Source of the DNA: Ciborinia camelliae
Taxonomy: Eukaryota; Ascomycota; Leotiomycetes; Helotiales; Sclerotiniaceae
Direction of reading: 5' to 3'
Assembly: GCA_025890175.1 (NCBI GenBank)
Contig: JANPYM010000016.1
Location: 62,001-126,000, forward strand
Length of the DNA stretch: 64,000 bases
The position numbers and the translations under genes are program-made. Shown here piece after piece: positions 45,711-58,651 of the stretch (the stretch's first letter is position 1; every line of letters begins with the position of its first letter). Below the pieces are notes generated by a model that was not told the origin of the DNA, made no database searches, and saw only the letters and a program-made list of their open reading frames with translations.

Positions 45711-48700
45711 CGTCGTTTTATTTTACCTTGTGTTGCCTTCCTTTACTTTAATTTAATTTAACTAATTTTACTTTATATTAATCAAAGTAATTCTATTACT
45801 TCGCTTGAAGTACTGAGTAAGGTATAGGTAGGGTAAAGCAAGATAAAATAAAGGTATCGCGAAAATATAATGTTTAGGTGCAAAACATTTGGAAAAGGAA
45901 AGAAGAGAAAGGTATTGCGGATGGATGGATGAATGTATCAGGCAAAGTTAGAATCCAGATCCAGATCCAGATCCCGATCTAAATCCAAATCTAGACTCTC
46001 GTTTTTCCTTTCCTTTGATTTCCCTTTCCTCTTTTCCTTGATCGTCTTTTTGAGTCTTGAGTCTTGAGTCTTGAGTCACCCTCGTAGATCCATCCAGGGA
46101 GGAGGGAGGAACTCGCTCTTCCACTTGCACTTGCAATGGCCAACTTAAATCCTCAATGTCAATTTCAATCCCCATCTTAATCGTGTGTATATGTATGTGT
46201 GCTACTACCTACCTACCCACCCACTTCCAGCTAGGTACCTTGGATATTCAGATCCCTATCCTATCCTGTGATCCGGTCCGAACGGGCTGACTCTCTGTAT
46301 ATACCTAGGTACCTATACCTACTATACCTACTTAGCCCGAGGTATGTATGTGTGTGTATATATATAGTATAACCGAATAGCTAGCTGGGTCTGGACTGGT
46401 ATGTACTCATTCATCCATCCACCCATCCACACAACAAACAACCATACAACCGCAAAACAACCCCCATACAAGCAAGCCCGCCCGCCCATGAACCCTCCCC
46501 CCCAACTCAAACTCCCAGCAAAAAACCCTCCAAACCCTCCTAATCTCCAAATCCTCCAATCTTTTCCAAGACAAGACCGCGTTTTCGATTTGATGTTTTA
46601 AGGTGGCTGTATAGATAGGTAGGTATGGAAAGAAAGGGACCGGGGGAACCGGGAGGCACGGATTGGATTTTTTTTCTTTTCTTTCCATGATATGATATGA
46701 TATGATGGAGTGAGTGTGTGAGTGAGGTATTTCCTCTCCTTTCATTTAGGCATCAAAATCAAAATCAAAATCAAAACCGAAGAAAAGAAAAGAATGGGAT
46801 GGGATGGGATGGGATGGGATGGGATTTGCAATCATTACCTACACCAGTAAGTGCCTTGCCTAGCTGAGCCTAACCCAGCCTAGCCTAGGTAGCGATGAAT
46901 GAATATGAACATTTGATATTGATATTGATATTGATGAGAACGAGTTGTATGTAGGTACCTATCTTACCTACCTAGGTATATATATATATATATATATTTA
47001 GTGACTGTTATTATTATTATTATTTTTAGTATTATTGGGTTGATTGATCGATCGCTCGCGTTACATTTACATTTAACATTTATATCGTTTTTTGTACCTA
47101 CAGTCGCTGCATGGGCCTGAAGGATTCTGTTCTATTTTATTCTCGTTTCCGAGGAGCCCTCTCTCCCTAGCTACCTATCTAGCTACTCAAGAGATCGAGA
47201 GAGAGAGAGTGTGTGTGTGTGTGTATGTGTATGTGTGTCTATTTTACGTATCTATCTACATATTCCCGATGATATCTACTATCTAGGGTATCTACCTAGG
47301 GTTGGTTAGTTAGCTGGGCCTTTGACTCATCTCTCCATCTCTCCATCTCTCCATCTCTCCATCTCTCCATCTATCCATCGTGTAACTGTAACTATAACCG
47401 TAACCGTAACCAAACAAACCACAAACCACAAACCACAAACGACATTTCCAAGCCACCCTCAAAGTTTTATTCGAGGTGAGGTGATATCGAAAGGAAAGAT
47501 GCATGGCTGGATGGATAGATGGATGGATTGGATAGATGGAAGAAAGAATGTGAGGGTGTCTGATCTATGGAAATACTATTGTATAATGGAGGTTCGTGAT
47601 GTGATCCTACAACGCTTCTAATCTCGACGAGGGGATTGGTCACGATAGGTAGCTAGCGATCATTCAGGAGAGAGAGAGGGGGGGTTGCAAGCGGCCCGGT
47701 TCGATGCAGTCAGTCAGTTACTGTAGATTTTTCTGAGATGTGACAGATTGATGGGTGTTTTTTTTGGTGGTGGTGGTGGTGATGGTTGTGCGCTGCCCAA
47801 TGTTCACCTTGATAGTAAGTATGTAGTTCATTTTGATACATATGGATACCTATTTACTCGCCGTCTTTTTCCCCATCCGAGTCCATACCCTGGACCTCAA
47901 CGGGGTAATGGATATTGTAGATCATGTACATGGAAATGTAATCTACCGGAGGTGTATCGCCGCACCTCACCTACAGGCTACAGGCTACATTACAGGGACC
48001 ATGGTCGATCAGATAGATCAGATCAGCAAACGAGGTTGTTTTTCGCACGACTCGATGCGATTCGATTCGGGAAAACCCGGCTCAGCAATTGGGTGGATGG
48101 GATGGATGGATGATGGATGGGTGAATTGCCAGAGCGGACCCGGGAATTGATCGTTTGGATATTGGAATTGGATGGGTTGGATTGGATTGGATTGGGTTGG
48201 AGATTGAGCCATTTTCTTTTGTCTCTTGAATATGGATTTTGATGTTTGTGTGGTGTGTGTATGTGTGATGTGTGTGTGTGGTTGATAATCTTGATAACTG
48301 GGGGTAGGGTAAAGAAAGCATCAATAAGCATACGAAGCACGCACGCGTTTGGAGGGGCGTTGTTGAATGGTTGGTTAAAGTTAGGTAAGTTAAGCAGGCT
48401 GGATCTTGGGTAGACTTTGTAGGTTGTCAGGGGTCAAGCTGTACTGTGGCTGAGGAGATCTAGGTTGTTCGCCAAGTTTCTTTGACGTGGTACTCTCTGT
48501 CACAATAGTGTTACTCGGCCTTGGATATCGCAGGTTTGAATGGAAGGAAGTCAAGGAAGAGAAGAAGAAAAAGAAAAAGAATAATAAAAAGAATAATAAA
48601 AATGCAGCCACCACCTTGATGAAGGTTACGGAATCCTCGGTACATACCTATCTACATTGTAACCTACCCAACGTACCAAGGATATGGATAATATGTTTTT

Positions 48701-50587
48701 CGAATCTCGATACTGTAGACCTGGTGCCACTCATTCCTACTGGTCATACTATTGATGAATCCGAGCTTATGAAAAAGATTTGGGTGTGAAGTAAAGAAAG
48801 TCAAGACTCGATACGATACACGAGTCCGATATAGTGGGTGGGAAGAAGAGTTAATAATAGAGTTTTGGGTTGGATTGAGTTCTTGAGTTCTTGGGTCTCG
48901 TCAAGACTCTCGAGTACATCCCACCATCACCACCTCCACCACCACCATCATCATCATCATCATCCTCTTATCTTGGTTGAACCTGGCTGTGTGGTTGGTG
49001 GGATGGATTGGCTAGAATTATCAAGGAATACTTAGTTACTAAGTTACTAACTAACCTGTACCTCACCCCCCTCTTTTAGCGGTTGTACAGTCAGAATACA
49101 GGTAGCTAAGGAAGTAGCACAAAAGTTACCTACCTACCTAAGTACTGAACTAGCTAGACGGTGTCTAGTGTGTGTGTAGGTAGTCCTAGTAAAGAGATTT
49201 GACTACTTATTAGGTATACTCCGTAGAACAGAAAATACACATTATACATATTGATGATTTAATTGGCACAGATATTCGCAGTGAGTTTCCTGGTGTGCGT
49301 GTATACCTACCTCCCAGCCGGTATTATTCCCATCGATGTGGAAGAAGGAGGGGAAAAAGTAGGAAAAGAATGCGGCGGGATGTGGATTCACATTGCATAT
49401 GAATCCATGTCATTTTGGTCGAACTTCCCATAGTGCCTGACGTAAATTCAATGGACAATGGGATAAAATGCTCCGGTATGAGATAATTTTTGATTTTATG
49501 AATGGATGAGGGAAATGTCTAGAAACTGCTAGGTGAGGTGGTAATATACCTGAATTCTCTCAAGAGAATTAAGAGAATTGAAACAATTTTTACCAATTTA
49601 CCAATTTTTAAGCTTCTTCATATTGAGTATTATCCTATCTACCATCTACCTACCTTACCGTCGATTATCACGAAGATATTGAGGTTTTATTATTTTTATT
49701 GATGTAACGAACCACCGAACTACCTACCTAGGTACTTACACCAATTCAACCTACTAGGTCATTACATACACACACACACATACTATTTAGTGTGGTACGT
49801 ACATTATACCTATACCTTATAGCTTTCTCAATCCCAAACTCTCTTGCTTTTACATTTCCCCAATTGCATTTGCCAAATTGCATTTACCAATTGACTATCG
49901 ACTATCGACTATCGACCTACCAGAAACGTTGGCTTGTGAGTTTGAACAAAGTGTATGGGTATGGATTCTTCTATTCTTGTATCCTCATCATCCTCCTACT
50001 GGTCCGGCAATATCCTCCCTTGTCCTCAAGCTTCCCCTCCATCCATCCATTCACACCTCTTGAGAAACATTTTACTGACAGGACAAACCTTCAAATACAG
50101 CTCAGCTCCTCCTTGATCAAACGCATATCAATTCTTGCTTCTGTCCTCTCCATCCTCATACATATACATACAAACCGACATATACAAACATACAAACATA
50201 CAAACAAACATACAAACATACCTACCTACGCACCTTCATACATACATCTCAATACATCTCACAACCAAACTTAATTCCATACCGGTACTTTGAAATCCGG
50301 AAGAACCTTACTATTCTACCGAACATACCGGCCCCACCCCACCATCTACTACTACATTACCTACTAGGTCCTGCCCCTCATTCGAAGTTAGATCTCAGAT
50401 AAAGAATTGTTACATTGTTAAATTGTTGCATCGTCACATCGTCACATCGTCACATCGTTACATCGCATACCTGGGTATTAGCACGAAGCACATGATTGCG
50501 CGATTCCCAATTGTCAAGACAAAATATACCGAATTTCATTCTGCCCCTCCATTTTTGAAGGTCTCCTAAAAGCTTTCATCCTTCATC

Positions 50588-53500
50588 ATGACCGTCTTTG
50601 TCGTTTCACTGTGAGTGTTTTTTCTTAACATGTTTGATTATTACGCAGCTTCAAGTATACGTTCGGAACCCCGCATATGGTGTACTTTGATTTGGCAGAT
50701 TTAGGTCATGCATGGAAAGTTGCGAATCAGAGATTGGTCTTGTGGTGATTTTGAGCTAGCTTTTTCTTCATGTCAAAAACTGACAGAGCTCTCTTTCACA
50801 TAGATTTCTCCCAAATACAATCAACTTCAAACTCCCTTCGACCAATTCTCGCCCCCCTACCAGATCCAACCTACACCCAGATGCCAAGACCAATCCACCT
50901 CGCCCCGGACGTTCAGAGGCTCTTAAAAGAGCTACTACCAGAATTGATACTGGCGGCAAGCCTAGTCTTTTCGCTCATCAGAAAGATATTACACCCCCAG
51001 CAACACCAACATTACACGATGTCGATCATGAAAAGTTCTTTGCGCAGACCGAATTATCAGGTCTGAAAGCCTCCCTTCCGATACAAGAGAACCAACGTTC
51101 CATAATCGCGCCTAGCGATCCTCATTCACCAGCATGGGGTGCGGGAAAGATGTTCAACCAACCACGATCCAGGGCCAGTTCCCCACCTCCTGCAGATATT
51201 CTCAAGCATAATAAGATGAAGGAGAAGGCAGAGCTTCTCGGCAGCGCTGGGATTCGCCAACCACAATATAGAGGACGAAGTGACAGCCATGATAGAGTAT
51301 TCGCAAACGCCGAATGGGAAGTTGAGCCAGCGGAGCAAGGAAATGGGGGTCTAAGAAATGCTGTACAAGCTGCAGTTAGAAGTGGAAACCTTGAGGATAA
51401 AATTTGGGTGGGTACCCTAGGAATGCCTACGGATGCGCTCGAACACACTCAGCAAAAGAAGGACATTGAAGATCGCCTGGCTACAGAGCACGATTCATTG
51501 ACTGTCTTCTGTAAGGATAGTGATTTCGATGGCCACTACACGCACTATTGCAAACAAATCTTGTGGCCGGTCTTTCACTACCAAATTCCCGATAATCCCA
51601 AAAGCAAGGCTTACGAGGACCACTCTTGGGTTTATTATGTCAAGGTAAACCAAGCCTTTGCAGACAAGATCGTGAAGGAATGGAAGAGAGGTGATGTTAT
51701 CTGGATTCATGATTACCATCTTCTATTGGTACCTTCAATGATCCGCAAGAAGCTTCCCGATGCTAAGATTGGGTTCTTCCTTCATGTTGCATTTCCATCT
51801 TCGGAAGTTTTCCGATGCTTGGCGGTTCGTAAAGAGTTACTTGAGGGTATGTTGGGAGCAAATCTTATCGGGTTCCAAATCCAAGAGTATGCACGCCATT
51901 TCTTGCAAACCTGCAGCCGAATCTTAATGGTTGAAGCCACGAATGATGGTATCCAACTTGAGGATAGATTCATCGATATTGTCAATCTCGCGATTGGAAT
52001 TGATCCCGTTGCTTTGGATATGAATCGCGCCGACCCTAAAGCTACCCATTGGTTGAATACGATGCAAGAAAGATATCGTGGCAAGAAGCTCATTGTGGCA
52101 CGAGACAAGTTAGATCATGTACGAGGTGTGCGACCTAAGCTTTTGGTGAGTTTTCAGTTTGCTCCATTTTCGGCTTTTAGATACTTCATGATGCAGATGT
52201 AGTAGTGAAATCCTTCCTGAACAATTACTGAATCTTTATTTTGCAGGCATATGAGCTCTTTCTCAATAAATATCCCGAATGGCGAGACAAGGTTGTTCTT
52301 ATTCAAGTAGCAACCTCTACCACAGAGAATGCTGAACTCGATGCAACCGTTTCAGATATTGTTACTAGAATCAACTCTTCATGGGCCAATCTTGCTTACC
52401 AACCCGTCGTCTACCTGAAGCAAGATATCATCTACGCCCAGTATCTGGCTTTACTCACAGTTGCCGATGCTCTGATGATTGCTAGTCAGCGTGAAGGGAT
52501 GAACTTGACATGTCATGAGTATTTGTTTTGCCAAGATGGCAAGTTTGAAGGCCACAATAAGCATGGCTCTCTTATCCTCAGTGAATTCACTGGTAGTTCT
52601 TCCATCTTTGGCGGCAATGAACTTTCCGTAAATCCTTGGGATTATCGTCAATGCGCCGATGCAATCAAACAAGCCCTAGAGATGGGGGATGAAGAGAAAG
52701 AAGAACGATTCAAGAAACTTCATGCAGCTGTCATGCATCATACTGGAGAGCATTGGTTTAATGAATTCCTTCACCGTCTTGATAAGGTGTACGATGAGCA
52801 GCATAAGAGAGATACGACATCCGTTCCTCGTCTCTCGATCAATATGCTTGGTCAAAAGTATCAGAAATCGGAGCGCAGACTTTTCATTATTGATTATGAA
52901 GGGACTTTGGCATCATGGGGCTCTCCGAGCAGCATTATCTTAACAAGTCCACAAGTAAGTAATACTCAAAAACTTGTCGTTGGGCAAAGCTAATACCATA
53001 TAGCGCACAATCGATACTCTCAATGACATTCTGCAAGACGAAAGAAATACAGTCTATGTAATGTCAAGTAGACAACCAGAAGAGCTCGACCGTTTGTTCA
53101 AACGAGTCCCACGTCTTGGTCTCATTGCTGAAAACGGATGTTTCCTCAAACAATTTGGAACTTCAGAATGGACCGAGATGGCCGACCCTGAGAAGATGCG
53201 AGCTTGGAAGGATTCGGTAGAAGGCATCATGGCTTACTATACAGAACGAACACCGGGATCTTGGATTGAGACGAGACATTGTAGCTTGATCTTCCATTAC
53301 AAGAATGCAGAAGACTTCGAAACGGCAACTCGACAAGCAGGTGACTGTGCAAGTCACATTAATGATGCATGCGAGGAGCAAAGAGTCAGAGCTATTCCTC
53401 TTGAAGGTATGCCTTTCTAATCTTTTGTTGCGAAATCTTATTAATATTTAATTTAGGAGCCGTAGCAGTAGAACCCATTGATTGGTCAAAGGGTACAGCT

Positions 53501-53816
53501 GCCATGAAGATCTTCGAAGGCCTTGCGAAAGATATGGCACCAAATGATGAGCATACTTCCCCTGTCGATTTCTTGCTGGTGATAGGTGATGGTAGAGATG
53601 ATGAAGTTATCTTCCGATGGGCCAATGAGTTGGGTAGAGAAAAGAAGGTTGATAGTGTTACAACTGTCAGTTTGGGTATTAGGAATACTGAGGCTGGGTA
53701 TACGCTTACACAGGGCGTTACTGGTATGTGTCTCCGAAAACATGATTACGAGATTAATTACTAATATTCGCCTAGGCGTCCTAACGGCTCTACAAAAACT
53801 TGCCCAGTTATCTTGA
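50588..53816 (+). CDS. Trehalose-6-phosphate synthase complex subunit, TPS3/TSL1-like
   Basis: Exons 50588-50610, 50804-52145, 52247-52954, 53004-53406, 53457-53723 and 53776-53816 give 927 residues. The N-terminus is MTVFVVSLFLPNTINFKLP after the 193-bp first intron, followed by a Ser/Pro-rich regulatory stretch. The GT20 synthase-like domain follows (residues about 200-640; GDVIWIHDYHLLLVPSM, IGFFLHVAFPSSEVFR, REGMNLTCHEYLFCQ). The C-terminal HAD phosphatase-like domain starts at D671-Y-E-G-T, where the phosphatase consensus DxDGT has lost its second aspartate. A GDGRDDE motif is kept near 870. This points to the non-catalytic regulatory subunit of the cytosolic complex that makes trehalose from UDP-glucose and glucose-6-phosphate. 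TPS2-type activity is less likely. Confidence 0.92.
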
Positions 53817-55330
53817 GAACGATCTATGGCGTTTTTCTATGAGCAAAGCAAGACACGCCTGAGAGGCAGGGGTTTTTGGAAAAGGAAAGGGATACACTGA
53901 GAAGATGATATAGATGATTTAATGAACGAAATGGATGGTAATTACACGAAGGGGGCATAGCGAGGGCGTTTTTCTTTTTCTTTTAATAGTTTTTGTTTTT
54001 TTTTTTTTGAATTTATCGAATCGAATCAAATCGAATGATTTAATAGAGAGAGAGAGAGAGAAGCAAGTATACGAGACGAGACGCGAGATGAGCGAAGAAG
54101 AGAAGAGGGATTATACACAATGATATACACATATGATATGATATGACGGCGTAATTTTTTGGGGTTTTTTTAGCCAAGGGAATGGAAGGAAAGAAGGAAG
54201 GAAGGAAGGAAGGAAATATAACACTCTACTTTTTTTGACGATGACGAGGACGATTTATTTATTGAATTTTGTGATGTTGTGATGTTATGATATATATATT
54301 TATTGTAATTATTTTATCTGTAGGTCGATCTGTGGGTTGATGTTGATGGTGATGTTGATCTAGATGTTCCGGAGAAGAAAGGAAATTATACCGATTACCT
54401 AGGGAGCGGTATTTCACTTGATTGCACTTCACTTTTATAGATAGGATAAGATAGGATAGTACCTAGATACAACAGGTACAAGTAAGATTAAGGATAAGAT
54501 TAAGAATAGGGATAAGATAAATATCAAGATAAATATCAAGATAAATATCAAGATTAAGATTAAATTCTGCGTTTGAGTTTGAGTTTACGAATAGACTAAT
54601 AGACTAATAGACTAATCGTACAGTACCTAAGAAAAGCCGGCTTCATTAGGTATCTAGTCTAGGTATCTAGGTATCTATCTAGGTAGGTAGCAAAAGTAGT
54701 AAAAGAAAGAAAATAACCCAACTCCAATTCCAAGGTTCCAAAGGAACGTATAGTATAAATCACGGGGGTATATCCATCCTATCCATCCTATCCAATAGAT
54801 CCAACTCCTGGTATTTCTATTATATCCATCATATCCATCATATCCAATCCAATCCAATCAAACAAACAAAACAATACCAGCAAGATCGTTTTGTTTCTCG
54901 TTTCGTTTCTCATTTCGTTTCTCATTTCGTATCGTTTCCTGCAACTCCCACTCCCACTCCCACTCCTGGTCTTTCTATCCAATCCAATCTAATCCATCAA
55001 CTATTAATATTATTATCCTCCCCGTCCCCCTTTCTCCCCCCCTTCTCCTCTTTCTCCCCTTCCCTTCCCAAAACCCAAAATTCAAAATTCGAAAATACAG
55101 AAAAGAATCGAAAAAAAAACAAAAGAAAACAAACAAAAGAAACAGCAAGAAAGTTTGTATAATATCCCATATCCCATATCCCATATAACACCCACCCATC
55201 GACCTTTCATCTCCCATCTAGAATATCATATCAAACCTATCGCCCTCACCCTCACTCCCACCCTCACATCTCACATCTCACATCTCTCATCCATCATCCC
55301 CCATCACTTCCCACCCGATCCCAAGATCCT
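53817..55330. other. Convergent low-complexity intergenic region
   Basis: Contains (GA)n at 54044-54061, GGAA runs (54186-54215), ATATCAAGATAA repeats (54522-54556), AATAGACT repeats (54592-54616), CATATCCAT repeats (54820-54850) and CACATCTCACATCTC (55265-55285). No gene. Confidence 0.6.
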
Positions 55331-57691
55331 CTAACTGTTCGCAATAAATGTACTCGTGGATACAGTAAAGATTGTAGTCTTCGTGATCGCACTCGTGACC
55401 ACTGAAATCGTATTACTGCCGACACTCGTAATGGGTGTTGATGTTGGCGTTGATGTTGGCGTTGATGTTGATGTAACCGCAGAAAGAAGAAGGGATATTA
55501 AAGAATTTGGAACTTGAACCAAGGTGGATGAAGACCCACCGTAAACAAAAGTGAACATGCCAAGTTCAGAACTCTCTGTCGATTTTGATGAGGTGGAAGT
55601 AGCTGGAGTAGTTAAAATAGTTGAAGATTTCGATGAGGTCGAAATAGTTGAAGCAGTTGACGCAGTTGAAGCAATTGAAGCAATTGAAGTAGAAGCAGTT
55701 GAAGTAATTGAAGTAATGGTTGAAGATTTCGATGTGGTCGAAGTAGTTAAAGTGGTTGGAGGAGTTAAAGTGGTTGGAGGGGTTAAAGTGGTTGGAGGAG
55801 TTAAAGTGGTTGAAGATGTTAAAGTGGTTGGAGGAGTTAAAGTGGTTGGAGGAGTTAAAGTAATGGTTGAAGATGTTAAAGTGGTTGGAGGAGTTAAAGT
55901 GGTTGGAGGAGTTAAAGTAATGGTTGAAGATGTTAAAGTGGTTGGAGGAGTTAAAGTGGTTGGAGGAGTTAAAGTAATGGTTGAAGATGTTAAAGTGGTT
56001 GGAGTAGTTAAAGTGGTTGGAGTAGAAGCAGTTGAAGATTTCGATGAGGTCGAAGCAGTTGAAGCAATTGAAGTTGAAGCAGTTGAAGATTTCGATGAGG
56101 TCGAAGCAGTTGAGGCAGTTGAAGCAATTGAAGTTGAAGCAGTTGAAGATTTCGATGAGGTCGAAGCAGTTGAAGCAATTGAAGCAGCCGAAGCAGCCGA
56201 AGCAGTTGAAGCAATTGAAGATTTCGATGAGGTCGAAGCAGTTGAGGCAGTTGAAGCAATTGAAGCAATTGAAGTAGAAGCAGTTGAAGATTTCGATGTA
56301 ATCAAAGCAGTTGAAGCAGTTGAAGCAATTGAAGCAGTTGAAGCAATTGAAGCAGTTGAAGCAATTGAAGCAGTTGAAGCAGTTGAAGCAGTTGAAGCAG
56401 TTGAAGCAATTGAAGCAGTTGAAGCAATTGAAGCAGTTGAAGCAATTGAAGCAGTTGAAGCAGTTGAAGATTTCGATGAGGTCGAAGTAATTAAAGTTGC
56501 TGAAGAAGTCGGAGGAGTTACTAACTTAGCTGAAGTAGCTGCAGTCATCTTTGAGCTAGAGATCAACGACTGTGGCTGTGACGTGCTCGAAGTAGGAGGG
56601 CTAGCAGTACCAGTCCCGGCCCCAGTACCAGTAGTGGCTCGAGAAGAAGAAGAAGTCAAACCGGATACGCTGGCGCTGCTGCTGCTGGTGCTTTTGGCGA
56701 TAGAACTGCCATTAGCGATATTACTTCCCGCACTCACCGCCGCACTAACCACTGCACCCACCGCACTCTCCAGCGCACTCAACGCCCCACTCAACGCGGC
56801 ACTCTCCGCGCTATCCGTAGCGTTGCCCTTAACCTGCTTCTTCACATTATCCTGAAAAAAGCTCCCACCATCCTTTTCCGCCATATTCATTGTATTTCCC
56901 GGCGGGAAATACTCACACACTACATACCAACCCTTCGCAATTGTCGCATTCGAATCCGCCACATTTGGACAATTCGTTCGCCCGCATCCAACAGATGTCG
57001 TGTCTGACCAGACTAATTGTGTGAAATCGTTGGTTTCTTGGTTGTAGCCGGGGTTTTGGAAGGAGTAATTGAGACGTTCGAGACCCCAGGAGTCGACGGC
57101 GACGGTGGGGTTGGAGAATCCTTCGGCTCGGTTTTCGCCAGATAATAAGTTCTGTGTTGGGGGAGGGCCGGTTAGCTAGTGGTTAGTGGTTTGGGAGTTT
57201 CATTATATTCTGTTATAATATCAAGAGAGAAAGTCGGGTTTGAGAGATAAAGGAGAAAAACACAGCAGACATACAGATTGATTGAAAATACAATGCCTCG
57301 ACCAATCAAGGGCCAATTTTGCACTAGTCTCATTCCAGATCAGATCACTAACATTATGTTGTTCGCGATAGAAATTATGTGCAGAGAGTATGTCGATTTC
57401 GAATTGAGAATCTGAGATGTAGGATGAATTGGATGGAGATTGAGAAGATTGAGAAGTCGGTGAGGGTGCGACTGAGGTTGCGCTTGTTGAAGTGATTGTG
57501 GTTGTTGATGTGTCGACGGTTATGGTTTCTGCGGTTGCGACTGAGGTTGCGCCTGTTGAAGTGATTGCGGTTGTTGATGTGTCGACGGTCATGCTTTGTG
57601 CGCTTGCGAGGCCTAGGGAGGGTATGATAAGAGATATGCAAAGGATATGGGGGAGGAGAGCTGTGGGTAATAGGGAGAAGGAGAAATGCAT
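55331..57691 (-). CDS. Secreted CAP/PR-1-like protein with long Ser/Thr/Ala repeat tail
   Basis: Minus-strand exons 57691-57275 and 57151-55331 give 745 residues. A signal peptide (about residues 1-31, LLPHILCISLIIPSLGLASA) is followed by a duplicated Thr-rich unit (TVDTSTTAITSTGATSVA and TVDTSTTTITSTSATSVA). The CAP domain begins ISDSQFEIDILSAHNFYREQ. The intron falls just before LLSGENRAEG, and the domain ends DFTQLVWSDTTSVGCGRTN and GWYVVCEYFPPGN. CAP domains (SCP/TAPS) often bind sterols or lipids outside the cell. Residues about 270-700 are low complexity: SIASTAST/SSKSSTAST units and LTPPTTLT units, probably heavily O-glycosylated. No hydrophobic GPI-type C-terminus is seen. A cell-wall or matrix protein is likely. 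Confidence 0.9.
55620..56520. repeat. Coding tandem repeats in the CAP protein tail
   Basis: Two kinds of unit are seen on the plus strand: GTTAAAGTGGTTGGAGGA repeats (about 55748-56030) and GAAGCAGTTGAAGCAATT-type repeats with GATTTCGATGAGGTC spacers (about 56030-56480). Both keep the coding frame. Confidence 0.93.
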
Positions 57692-58651
57692 CGTGATTTG
57701 AGTTTGAGCGTCCTTGGCTCAGTGGTATTTGGATTTGATCTTGTAGTAAGTTGGGTTTGTGTAACCTGAATGGTATTTGATCTTGTGGTAAGTTGAGAAG
57801 AAGTGTTTTGGTAAATTCAGGAAGGTAGGAAAAGGAAATAGTGTATATCGATGCACTAAGAGACTGAGTCATATTCTAATTATAGAAATCAAATACTTAT
57901 CGATCAAAAATCAAAAACAAGAAAAGAAAAACAGTGAGTTAAAATTGATGATGAGTCAATGAGCCTCAAAATCTTATCATACATCATACCTCACCTCGAA
58001 CCTCCAGTCCTAAAAACTCCTCTCCTTACCTTTTACTCCAATCCCGTCCAGTCTCTCTAGTTTCAGTTTCGCCTGTCCCTCCACTCGGAATGTGTGAGCC
58101 AGTGAACCAAGGGACCAGAGAAGTAGTAAATATCCAATAACACATATCAAACATCCAACATCCAACATCATCTGCTCACATAGCTCAAAAGAACCGGTGG
58201 CCATTCATTCACTTCAATCGTGGCTCGCCTGGGGATTGGTACCATCTACCCATAACACAATAAAACAACACTCCCAAAACCATGAGAGAGGAAACCACTG
58301 GGCACTACTCATCTGCTTCACTATCCACACATTTTTGTATTATTTTTATATCTTGTTTGGTTGCGTGTTTCGCAAAGCTTGGTTGGTTAGGACAAGAACT
58401 CATGTCCAAAAGAGAGCAATGAGTAAGCAAAGAAGCGCTTTGCGCCTCAAGGGGCTAGCAATACCTGGGGTAAATGTATAGATAAATCAAAAAGGGAATC
58501 TTAAATTCAACGTCCGGGCAGAGCCGATGTTCTAATTTTATATAGACACAGAGACATTATTATGAATGCTAATGCCAAAAGCCACTTAACGCCATCCTTC
58601 TTTTGTTTTTGGCCGATTTTGGGTCATGATTGCATAGTGTTCGTTACCTAC
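57692..58651. other. Intergenic between CAP gene and aminotransferase gene
   Basis: The CAP gene promoter and the 3' region of the aminotransferase. No recognisable gene. Confidence 0.5.

Larger units (their letters stand above)
44402..50587. other. 6-kb gene-poor region dense in microsatellites
   Basis: No supported gene. Open frames here are built from simple repeats. Besides the arrays listed separately there are (ATGGG)n at 46796-46825, (TA)n at 46977-46996, GTGTGT at 47208-47228, (CTCCATCT)n at 47333-47373, CATCATCAT runs near 48930-48965 and CATACAAA runs near 50160-50220. TACCTAGGTA palindromes recur. The last few hundred bases are the leader region of the trehalose gene. Confidence 0.6.

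Noticed and set aside
45948..46175. Minus-strand frame of 75 residues with a Ser-Gly tail
   Set aside because: Ends in AGATCC repeats, with no promoter or splice evidence and no similarity I recognise.
47748..48113. Open frame beginning with a poly-Gly stretch
   Set aside because: Built on a GGTGGTGGT microsatellite, with low coding character afterwards.
55551..56855. Long plus-strand open frame rich in Val-Glu-Ala repeats
   Set aside because: It is the antisense of the Ser/Thr/Ala repeat tail of the CAP protein. The repeat unit lacks stops in both directions, and the minus strand has the signal peptide, CAP domain and splice sites.
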